A stretch of DNA of 64,000 bases, taken from contig NZ_FONV01000006.1 of the NCBI RefSeq assembly GCF_900113015.1, forward strand, positions 372,001 through 436,000. Reading direction: 5' to 3'. Shown here one piece after another: positions 43,156 to 52,600 of the stretch (positions are counted from its first letter, which is position 1; every line of letters starts with the position of its first letter). The notes under the pieces are model-generated. The model was not told where the DNA came from and made no database searches. It saw nothing but the letters and a program-made list of their open reading frames with translations. The translations under genes were made by a program, and so were the position numbers. The DNA is from Actinoplanes philippinensis. GTDB taxonomy: Bacteria; Actinomycetota; Actinomycetes; Mycobacteriales; Micromonosporaceae.

Positions 43156-44549
43156 GGCACGTCCTTCAGCGTCGTCAGGTTCAGGGTGGTGGCGACCGTT
43201 TCGAGGGAGGCGGCCTGCTCCCGTGCGTACAGATGGAAGGGGTTGTGAATGTCCCGGCCGATGGCCCCGGCAAGCCAGTCCTGGTCGTATTCGACGGCCT
43301 CGGCGCGGGTGTCGCGGCTGCCTTCGCCGCTGAGGTTGGACTGGAAGATCCCGGCCGCCGAACGGGGCAGGAAGTCCTCGTAGACGATCGGTGTGGCCGT
43401 CACCCAGCCCTGTTCGACAAGATCGGAAAGGCTTTCCGGGGGTACGCCGCCCGCGTGCCCGTGACCGGCGGCGTAGGTGAAGTAGGCGAGCCCGCGCTCA
43501 CGCAGGCCGGCCTCGGTGTCGGGCAGGCCCCGCTCCCAGACGTCGACGGCCACGTCCGTGCGGCTGCGCCCGGGACTGCCGGCGAGTGTCCGGTCGATCT
43601 CGGTGAGGAGCCGATCGTACAAGGAACGGCCTTCCGGGGTGAGGGCGACGCCGCGTGCCTCGACCTCGCCGAACCGGACGCGCAGTGCGCCGGTGTTGAT
43701 CGTGCCGTCGGCCTCGCGCATCGCGCGGGGTTCGGCGAGGGCCCGGAAGGACGTCTGGCGCAGCAGGACGTCGGGGCCCCGCCAGCGGGGCGGGCCCTGG
43801 ATGGTGTCGATCATCTCGATGCCGCGCTCGGTCATCCGGCGGTAGAGGTCGTCGATGTCGAGGACGCGCGGGGTGAGGTGGTTGATGTGGGTGCTGCGCA
43901 CTCCCCCGATGTCGGCGGCGACCGCGGAGACCGCCTCCAGTTCGGCGTACCAGGCGCGGTCGACGGGTTCCGCTGACAGTTCGAAGGCTCCGACGGCGAG
44001 GTCGAGGAAGCGTTCGGCGTCGGCCTCGGGCAGGCCCCGCCCGGCTTCGGCGCGGTCGGCGAGGGCGAGCAGCTCGGGGCCGAACAGTTCCCGGCCGGCG
44101 AGGAACGTCTCCAGGCGGGCGCGCAGGTCCGGGCTGAAGAACCGCGGGTCAGCGGGGGTGAGCATCGAGGTGAAGACGCGGAACGGGTTGCGGGCCAGCT
44201 CGTCGGCGTCGATCGGGCGGAACGCCGTGGAGATCACCGGGACGGCGCTGCTCGCGGCCTCGCGCAGGTCGTAGAAGCCGACCGGGCGCATGCCGAGCGC
44301 GCCGAAGATCCGGGCCACCTGGGCCAGCTCGGCCGGGGTGCCGACGCGGATGGCGCCGTGGCGTTCGGCGGTGATCCGGCCGATCGTGCCGAGGCGCTGC
44401 GCCCGGTCGCCGTCGCGGCCGACGACGTCCCGGTTCACCTCCTCGGAGACCTCGACGAGGGTGGTGTAGGCGGGCACCTCCCGGCCGTACATCGTGGAGA
44501 GACGCCGGGCGAACCGGGCCCGCAGCCTCCATTGCTCGATGATGCTCAT
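43152..44549 (-). CDS. hglS: 2-oxoadipate dioxygenase/decarboxylase (HglS, DUF1338)
   Basis: 465 residues, the usual length for the family; ATG 44549 has AGAGGA upstream. Hallmarks: ERHGAIRVGTP near residue 62 (His ligand), GFYDLREAASSAVPVISTAFRP near 90, THINHLTPRVLDIDDLY near 220 (second His), VLLRQTSFRALAE and a Glu-bearing VRFGEVEARGVALTPEGR. This Fe(II) enzyme converts 2-oxoadipate to D-2-hydroxyglutarate, completing lysine catabolism. Middle gene of the operon between the FAD oxidase and AmaB. Confidence 0.82.
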   Translation of the reverse strand: MSIIEQWRLRARFARRLSTMYGREVPAYTTLVEVSEEVNRDVVGRDGDRAQRLGTIGRITAERHGAIRVGTPAELAQVARIFGALGMRPVGFYDLREAASSAVPVISTAFRPIDADELARNPFRVFTSMLTPADPRFFSPDLRARLETFLAGRELFGPELLALADRAEAGRGLPEADAERFLDLAVGAFELSAEPVDRAWYAELEAVSAVAADIGGVRSTHINHLTPRVLDIDDLYRRMTERGIEMIDTIQGPPRWRGPDVLLRQTSFRALAEPRAMREADGTINTGALRVRFGEVEARGVALTPEGRSLYDRLLTEIDRTLAGSPGRSRTDVAVDVWERGLPDTEAGLRERGLAYFTYAAGHGHAGGVPPESLSDLVEQGWVTATPIVYEDFLPRSAAGIFQSNLSGEGSRDTRAEAVEYDQDWLAGAIGRDIHNPFHLYAREQAASLETVATTLNLTTLKDVP

Positions 44550-44558
44550 CGGGTCCTC

Positions 44559-45690
44559 TCAGACGATGTGCGTTTCCGGGCGGCCGGACGCGCCGCCGGC
44601 GAAACGGTCGGTGGACAGCGGTGACACGTCGACGAACGGGGTCCGGTCCAGGTACAGGTCGCGGATCACCTCGCCGACCGCGGGCGCCTGCAGGAAGCCG
44701 TGGCCGGAGAAGCCGGTGGCGTAGAGGAAAGTTCGCGGACCGGCCGATGATCGCGTTGTGGTCGGGGCTCACCTCGTACAGCCCGGCCCACCCGTCGCAC
44801 AGGCCGACGTCGAGCAGGCCCGGCGCCCGGCGGCCCATCGCCGCGCCGAAGCGGGGCAGCCACGCGTCGGAGTACTCGAGGTGGAAGCCGGGCTCCTCGT
44901 CCGGGTCGGACATGCCCATCAGCAGACCACGGCCCTCCCGGTGGAAGTAGAAGGTCGACGCGAAATCGATGGTGAACGGCACGACCCCGGTCAGCTCCGG
45001 CATCGGCTCGGTGAAGATGATCTGCCGGCGCAGCGGGGTGACCGGCAGGTCCACGCCGGCCATCGCGCCGATCGCCGCGGACCAGGCGCCGGCCGCGCAG
45101 ATCACCGCGTCGGCGTCGATCGGGCCGCGGTCGGTGTGCACCGTACGGACCTCGCCGCCGGCCGTGTCGATGCCGGTGACCGTGACCCCGGTCCGCACCG
45201 TCACGCCGTGCCGCCGGGCGCCGGTCGCGTAGCCGAGCACCACCGACTCCGGGGTGCAGTGCCCGTCGTCCGGTGACCAGGCGGCCGCCAGCAGCCCGTC
45301 GGTGTCGATCAGCGGGGACAGCGCCTTCGCCTCGGCGACGTCGATCATGCGGCTGCCGACGCCCAGCTCGTTCTGGAGGCGCACGTCGGCCTCGAACGAC
45401 GTCACGTCCTCGGGCGTCGACAGCAGGAACAGGTAGCCGACCCGGTGCAGGTCGATCTCCTGCCCCGGGCGCTCGCCGAACCGCCCGAAAGCGGCCAGGC
45501 TGCGGGCGCCCAGCTCGATGTTGATCCGGTCGGAGAACTGTGCCCGGACACCGCCCGCGGCCCTGCAGGTGGAGCCGGCGCCGAGCTCGCCGCGGTCCAG
45601 GAGCACGACGTCGCGTACGCCCGCCTCGGCCAGATGGAAGGCGATGCTGACGCCGATCGCGCCGCCGCCGATGATCACGACCTTGCCCAT
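44559..45690 (-). pseudogene. DAO-family FAD oxidoreductase with a 1-nt frameshift (pipecolate/amino-acid oxidase-like)
   Basis: Frame 1 from ATG 45690 has the FAD motif VIIGGGAIGVSIAFHLAEAG and runs through AGLYEVSPDHNAIIGRSAN. At an AAA (plus strand 44728-44730) it leaves the true path; one base less would continue as FLYATGFSGHGFLQAPAVGE and end at 44559, 9 nt before HglS. Intact length about 377 residues, typical of SoxB/AmaA-like oxidases. With AmaB and HglS it best fits L-pipecolate oxidase. The frameshift may be a real mutation or a homopolymer sequencing error. Confidence 0.75.
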
Positions 45691-45750
45691 GTCTCATGGT
45701 CGGTCCCGAGTTTCGTTGACGTCCATTCCTGATTTGCCGACGAAATCCTT

Positions 45751-45756
45751 TAGCTT
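45751..45756 (+). promoter_or_regulatory. -10 box of a leaderless promoter (lysR)
   Basis: TAGCTT, 6 nt before ATG 45763. The divergent gap also holds TTTCGT...ACGAAA, inverted arms at LysR-like distance. Confidence 0.5.
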
Positions 45757-45762
45757 TTCTAT

Positions 45763-46668
45763 ATGGACTGGAGCAGCGTGCAGCTGCGGTCGCTGGTCGA
45801 GTTGCGCCGCCGCGGCACGGTCACCGCTGTCGCGGCCGCGCTCGGCTACACCGCCGGAGCCATCTCGCAGCAGCTCGGCGCGCTGGAGCGGGCGGCCGGG
45901 GTGCCGCTGCTGCGCCGGGTCGGGCGGCGGGTGGAGCTGACCGACGCCGGGCTGGCGTTCGCCGGTCACGCCCAGCAGATCCTCGACATCGAGGCGTCCG
46001 CCACGGCCGCTCTCGAACGCAGCGCCGGCCGGGTCGCCGGGGAGCTGCAGATGGCGCTGTTCGCCACCGCGGCGGCGGAGATCCTGCCGGTGATGCTCGC
46101 CCGGGTCGCCCGGCGGCACCCGGACCTGGTGGTGCGCAGCCGGGAGCTGGTCGTCGACGACGTCTACGACGTGGTGGCGTCCGGGACGGCCGACCTCGCG
46201 GTGGGGCTGGAGTATCCGGACGTGCCGATCCGCCGCGACCCGTCGCTGCGGGTGATGCCGCTGCACCGGGAGCGGTTCTCGCTGGCGGCGCCGGCGGGCG
46301 CGCTGCCGCCGGGACCGGTCGGCCTCGCCGCGACCGGCCCGCCGCTCGGCTGGATCCTGCCGCCCGAGGACACCCACTACGGGCTGGCGATCCGCACCGT
46401 CTGCCGGCGCGCCGGCATCGAGCCGGCGCTGCGGCACGAGGTCGTCGACACGGCGGTGTCGCTGGCCCTGGTCGAGGCCGGCATCGGCGTCAGCACGGTC
46501 ACCGACCTGATGCTGCGCCTGCGGCCGTCACGGTTCGACGTGCTGCCGCTGGTGGAGACGTTCGAACGGCACATCGTCGCGGTGGTCCGCTCCTCGGCCG
46601 AGCACCGCCCCAACGTCGCCGCCGTCCTGCGGGTGCTGCGCGAGCTGCGCCTGGAGACCGTCACCTGA
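45763..46668 (+). CDS. LysR-family transcriptional regulator
   Basis: 301 residues. N-terminal HTH about 1-60: VQLRSLVELRRRGTVTAVAAALGY, AISQQLGALERAAGVPLLRRVG. Periplasmic-binding-like effector domain about 90-295 with VDTAVSLALVEAGIGVSTV near 225. Divergent from the catabolic operon 41626-45690 and therefore its likely activator, with a pathway intermediate as inducer. Its stop is one base from the stop of the giant surface-protein gene. Confidence 0.88.
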   Translation: MDWSSVQLRSLVELRRRGTVTAVAAALGYTAGAISQQLGALERAAGVPLLRRVGRRVELTDAGLAFAGHAQQILDIEASATAALERSAGRVAGELQMALFATAAAEILPVMLARVARRHPDLVVRSRELVVDDVYDVVASGTADLAVGLEYPDVPIRRDPSLRVMPLHRERFSLAAPAGALPPGPVGLAATGPPLGWILPPEDTHYGLAIRTVCRRAGIEPALRHEVVDTAVSLALVEAGIGVSTVTDLMLRLRPSRFDVLPLVETFERHIVAVVRSSAEHRPNVAAVLRVLRELRLETVT

Positions 46669-46669
46669 G

Positions 46670-49600
46670 CTACCTGCGCCAGGCGCGGTGGCTGATCACT
46701 CCCTGCCGGTGCAGGCCCGGGCAGTACTCCGGCGCGGGCGGCTCGGGCAGCTGGAACCGCCGGTTGCGGCGGTTGGCGAGCATCAGCAGGACACCGCCCG
46801 CGCCGAGCAGGACCATGCCGCCGGCCAGCAGGGGAAGGTGGTCGCCGCCGGTGATCGGGTTCTCGCCGGGATGCCCGCCACCGCCCGGGCTCGGCGACAC
46901 CGCGGTCGGTGAACGCGACGGGGTCCGCGACGCCGGGGCGGTGCGCGACGGCGTCCGGCTCGGCGTCGCCGACCGGGACGGGGCCGGCGACGGTGTACGG
47001 CTGGGAGTGGCCGACGGCGACGAAACAGGCGAGACCGGCGGCGTGGGCGTGGACGGCGCAGCCGGAGCGGACGGGTCGATCGAGGCGGGCGCGTCGGCGA
47101 GCACCGGCGGCACGTTGCCGGGCGGGGTCGCGGTGGCCCGTACCAGGAAACTGCCGTGGCCCGCGGCGATGTCGTCGGCGGTCAGATGGTAGGTGTCGGA
47201 GACGCACACCATGCTCTCGCCCGGCGCCAGGGTCGTCCTGGGGCAGGTGACACCGACCGGCAGCCCGGTCAGCGCGACGTCCCGCAGGGTCACGTTGCCG
47301 TTGTTGGTGACCACGATCGTGGACGTCACGTTGTCGCTGGTGCCGAGGATCCCGTCGCCGTCGGTGTCGGTCCATCCGACGGTCTGCTCGGCGCCGACCG
47401 CGGGCGCCGGTGGTTCGACCGGGGTGTCGGCGGCGGCCGGGCCGGAGCCGGTCGGTGTGGTGGCGCCCGGTTCGAGTCCGGCGGCGCTCGCGTGGGTGGT
47501 GATCGGGAGGTTCGCGTCGATGTCGGCCTGGGTGACGATGTACAGCTCCGGCGCGACGCAGGTCATCATCTCCCCCACCAGCAGGGTGGTCCGCGGGCAC
47601 GGGATGATCCCCATCCGCACGTCGGCCACGGTCACCGACGACATCGTCACGTTGCCGTTGTTGAGGACCTGGTAGCGGTACCGGATGCCGTCGCCGACCG
47701 CCGGCCTGCCGTTGGTGGAGGCGATGTCCGCGGGGCGTACCCCCCGCTCCTCGATGGTGGCCTCGATGCCGATGGCGAGGCTGCCGTGCCCGACGATCAG
47801 CCGGACCGTCGCCGCGTCGGTGTCGTAGGTGGTGTCGGCGAGCACGCCGGGCCGGTGCCCGGTCACCGTGGACGGCTCGCGGATGGCCCGGTCGGCGTCG
47901 ATGTCGGCCTGGGTGATGGTGTACGCCGTCCCGCTGCTGCAGATCATCGACGCGCCCACGGTGAGGGTGTCGCCGGGGCACTGGGCGGCGCCGACGAGCG
48001 CGTCGTCGACGGCGATGCCGGTGACCTCCACATCACCGTCGTTGGTGACCGTGTACCGGAACCGCACGGTGTCGTCGGCCTGCGCGGCGAGCTGCCGGGA
48101 GGCCGGGGTGACGACAGCGGTGACGGCCAGGTCCAGCGAGTCGGCGGCCACGGCCATCTGCTCGCTGTCGGTGGCCGGCCCGAACGTGAGGTCGCCGCCC
48201 GCGCCGGGCGGCCGCGCGGTGACCGACACGGACTCCACGATCGGCTGACCGGCCTCCACGTCGGGCTGGACGACGCGGTACGGCGTGCCGGCCGAACAGG
48301 TGGTGGTGGCGCCCGGGGCGAGCGTGCCGGCCGGGCAGTTCGCGGCGCCGGTCCGGGCGCCGGTGACGACGATCCCGGTCATCGTCACGTTGCCGGTGTT
48401 GCGCACGGTGAACCGGTAGTCGACGAGGTCGCCCCGGACCAGCTGGTCGCGGTGCCCGCCGGGGGTGACGGTGGACTCGGCGGTGAGGCTCAGCTGCGGC
48501 GCGGCGGCGATCACCGGGAAGCTCGCGGGCGGGGTGAGCAGGGTGCCGGCGGCGGTGTCGCCCGGCCGGCGTCCGGCGACCGTGACGGTGGTGGTGACCG
48601 GCACGTTCGCGTCGATGTCGGCGGTGGTGACCGTGTACGAGGACGCGCTGGTGCAGGTCATCGACGCGCCCGGGGCGAGGCTGGTGCCGGGGCAGCCGGC
48701 GGTCCCGGCCCGCGGGTCGGCGACGGTGATGCCGGTGATCGTCTGGTTGCCGTTGTTGGTCAGCACGGTGCGGTACTTCACCGTGTCACCGGCCTCGGCG
48801 GCGCTCTGGTGCCCGGCCGGGGTGGTCACCGCGTCGACGGTCGCGGTCAGTGACGGCTGCCCGGCGGCGACCACGGTGGAGACGGTGGCCGGCCCGTACG
48901 AGTGGGGGTCGGGCTGCCCGGCCTGCCGGCTGATCACGTACGCGTCGGAGACGACGGTCCGGCCGCCGTCCACGTCGGACTGGGTGACCGTGTAGGGCGG
49001 ACCACCCGTGCAGACCAGTGTCCCGGCCGGCGCGACCGCCATGCTGGGGCAGGTCACCACGCCGATCAGGCTGTCGGTGACGGAGAACCCGTCCATCGTC
49101 ACGTTGCCGTTGTTGGTGATCGTGTACGCGTACGTGATCGTGTCGCCGGCCGCGGGCGCCGGCCGCGACGGGTCGGAGACGGTGGCGACGCTGGTGATCG
49201 TCAGGGACGGCGCGGCCGGGGCGACCGGGGCGCTCGCGGTCTGCGGCCCGAACGTGAGGTCGATGATCGTGCCGGTCCGGCGGGCCACCGCCTGTGACGT
49301 GTCGCTGATCGCCAGCCCGGTGTCGACGTCGTTCTGCGTGATGGTCGCCGCGGCGCCGCCCGCGCACGTCGTGGTGCCGCCCGGCGCCAGCGTGGTCAGC
49401 ACACACGTGGCGGCGCCCGAGGTGGTGCCGTTGACCGCCAGGGTGTCCATGGTGACGTTGCCGATGTTGCGGACCGTGAAGGTGAACGCGACGGTGCTGC
49501 CGACGGCCGCGCCGGACGGCACGGCGGTGGATGTGAGCTGCAGCAGCGGGTTGGCGGGGGCGACCGGGACGGAGGCGGCGAAGGTGCCGTAGCCGACCGC

Positions 49601-52600
49601 GGCCCCGTCCGACGGGCTCTTCGCGGCGACGGCGAAGCTCGACGTGACCGGGAGGCCGGAGTCGACGTCGGACTGCGCGACGGCGTAGGCGTGGCCGCCG
49701 GCGCAGGTCATCGAGTCGCCGGCGGCCAGCGAGGCGCCGGGGCAGACGGCCGTGCCGGTGAGCGGGTCGGTGAGGCTGATCAGGTCCATCGGCTGGTTGC
49801 CGTTGTTGGTGACCACGATGCTGTGCGTGACGCTGTTGCCGGCCGCCACGGCGTACCGGTTGGCGGCCGGGTTGACCGCCGGGGTGACGGTGACGGTGAG
49901 CGACGCGGTCGCGACGGCCAGGGCGACCGTGTCGGCGCCGGTGGCGTAGGTGCCCGGCGAGGCGTCGCCGGGCGCGCGGGCGGTGAGGACGGCGGCGTCG
50001 GTGATCGGCGTCCCGGCGGTGAACTCGGCCGGGGTGACGGCCCGCGGCGACGCGCTGTGGCAGGTCATCGACGCGCCGACGGCCAGGGTGGCGAACGGGC
50101 AGACGCCGTCGCCGGCGCTCGGGTCGGCCACCGCGATCGACGACATCGTCACGTTGCCGGTGTTGCTGACGTCGTAGGTGTACGCGATCGCGTCACCGGC
50201 CAGCGCCTGGCTCTGCCGTGACGACGGCGTCACGAACGCGGTGACCAGCATGTTCAGGGCGGGCACGGCCGGGGCGACACCGACCGTGACGGCGAACGGC
50301 CCGAGCGGCGGCGTGACGCCGGCCGGCGTGGTGGCGGCGACGGCGATGCTCGCCGTGATCGGCTGACCGGCGTCGATCCGGGCCTGGGTGACGGTGTACG
50401 GCGAGGCGCCGGCGCACGTCATCGACGCGCCCACCGCCAGTGACGTGAACGGGCAGCTCACGGCGCCGCCGAGGCCGCCGGTCAGGCTGATCCCGCTCAT
50501 CGACACGTTGCCGTCGTTGACCACCGTGTACGTGTAGGTGATGGTGTCCCCGACCCGGACGGCGCTCTGGTGCGCGGCCGGTGACACGGTCGCCACCGGG
50601 GTCACCGACAGCGACGGCGCGGCCCCGGCCACCGGCACGGTCACGGTGTTCGACCCGTACAGCGTGCTGCTGCCGGCGCCGGGCGGCCGTCCTGACACCG
50701 ACGCGGTCGCCGCCACCCCGGTCGCCGCGTCCACGTCGCTCTGGGTGACGGTGTAGGAGCCGGGGGCCGTGCAGGTGGCGGTCGCGCCGGCGGCGAGCGC
50801 GGTGGCCGGGCAGGTGGCGGCGCCGAGACGGGTGTCGGTGACGGCGATGGTCGACATGGTCACGTTGCCGTTGTTGGTGACGGTGTAGGTGTAGGCGATG
50901 GTGTCGCCGGCCCGGACCGCGTTCTGCCGGGCGATCGGGGTCACGGCCGGGACGACGGTGACGGCGAGCGCGGGGGCGGCCACGGCCACCGGCACGCCGG
51001 CCGTGAACGGGCCGTAGGAGCCGGCGGAGGCGCCGGGAGCCCGGCCGGTGACGGTGGCGCTGTCGGTGATCACGGCCCCGGCGTCCACGTCGGACGGCGT
51101 CACCCGGTACGAGGCGGAGCTGGTGCAGGTCATCGTCGCGTTCACGGCCAGCGAGGCGGACGGGCAGGCGGCGGTGCCGACCCGGGTGTCGGTGACCGCG
51201 ATCGAGGACATCGTGACGTTGCCGTTGTTCGTCACCGCGTACGCGTAGGTGATCGTGTCGCCGGGGGCCGCGGCGCTCTGCCGGGCCGGTGGGGTCACGG
51301 TGGCGGTGACCACCGCGGTCAGCGACGGCGCGGCCGGGGTCACCGGGACGCCGGTGGAGAACGGCCCGAAGGTGCGGGTGGTGGCCGAGCCGACGAGCCG
51401 GCCGCCGAGGGTCGCCGAGTCCCGGATCGACCCGCCGTCGTCGACGTCGCTCTGCGTCACCACGTACGGGTTGCTGCTGGTGCAGGTCATCGACGCGCCG
51501 ACGGCGAGCGTGGTGCCGGGACAGGTGACCGGTCCGCCCTTGGTGTCCGTGACGGCGACCTGGTTGAGGGCCGCGTTGCCGCCGTTGGTGACCACGTAGG
51601 AGTACGTGATCGCGTCGCCGGTCTGTGCGGCGCCGGTGTGCCCGGCCGGGCTGACCGCCGCGGACACCGTGGCCCGCAGCGACGCGGTCCCGCCGGCGAG
51701 CTGCACGGTGACCGGGGCCGGGCCGAAGCTGACCGCCGCGACACCGCCGGGCGGGCGGGCGGTGACCGTGGCGTTGTTGTAGACGGGCTGCTGCGCGTCG
51801 AAGTCGGACTGGGTGATCGTGTACGGGGCGGGGCCGGTGCAGATCATCTGCGCGCCGGCCGCGAGGGTGGTGCCCGGGCAGTCGGCGGTGCCGGTCAGCG
51901 CGTCGCGGACGACGATCTGGCTCATCGTCACGTTGCCGTCGTTGGCCACGGTGAACCGGTAGGTGACCGGGTCGCCGGTCAGCGCCGCGTTCTGCCGGCT
52001 CGACGGTGTGACGGTGGCGGCGCCGGTGATCTTCAGCGAGGCGGTGCTGGGGCTGATGGTGACAGCGGTCTGTGCGGTGTCGTTGCCGGAGGCCGGGTCG
52101 GTGCTGTCCGACGACACCACCCGTACCACGTTGCTGGGGGTGCCGGCGCTGAGCGCGGTGCCGGACAGGGTGAGGGTGGCCGTGCCGCCGGCCGCCAGCG
52201 ACGGGATCGACCAGCGGCCGGTGCTCGCGTCGTAGCCACCGGCCCCGGATCCGGCGCTGATCAGCAGGCCGGTCTGCGGTGACACCTGGATCACCACGTT
52301 GGACACGTCGGACGGCCCGGCGTTGCGGGCGGTGACGGTGAACTGCACCGGGTCGGTGGCCACCACCTGCGGGGTGCTGGTGCTCTGCGTCAGGTCGAGG
52401 TCGGAGATGTGCTGGACGGTCGCGGTCGTGGTGACGCCGTCGTTGCCGGCGTCCGGGTCGGGCGAGGTCGCCGACACCGTCACCGTGCGGGCGAAGGTGG
52501 TTGCGCTGTACCCCGGTTTCAGCAGCGTGTCGAAGGTGATGGCCCAGGTCGTGGCGGCATCCATCAGCGCCCGGGTGCAGATGAACACACCGCCGTCGGG

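Noticed and set aside
44149..44558. C-terminal extension of the FAD oxidase across HglS in frame 1
   Set aside because: After the TTT run the frame becomes Arg/Pro-rich noise while the alternative frame gives family-typical sequence ending just before HglS.
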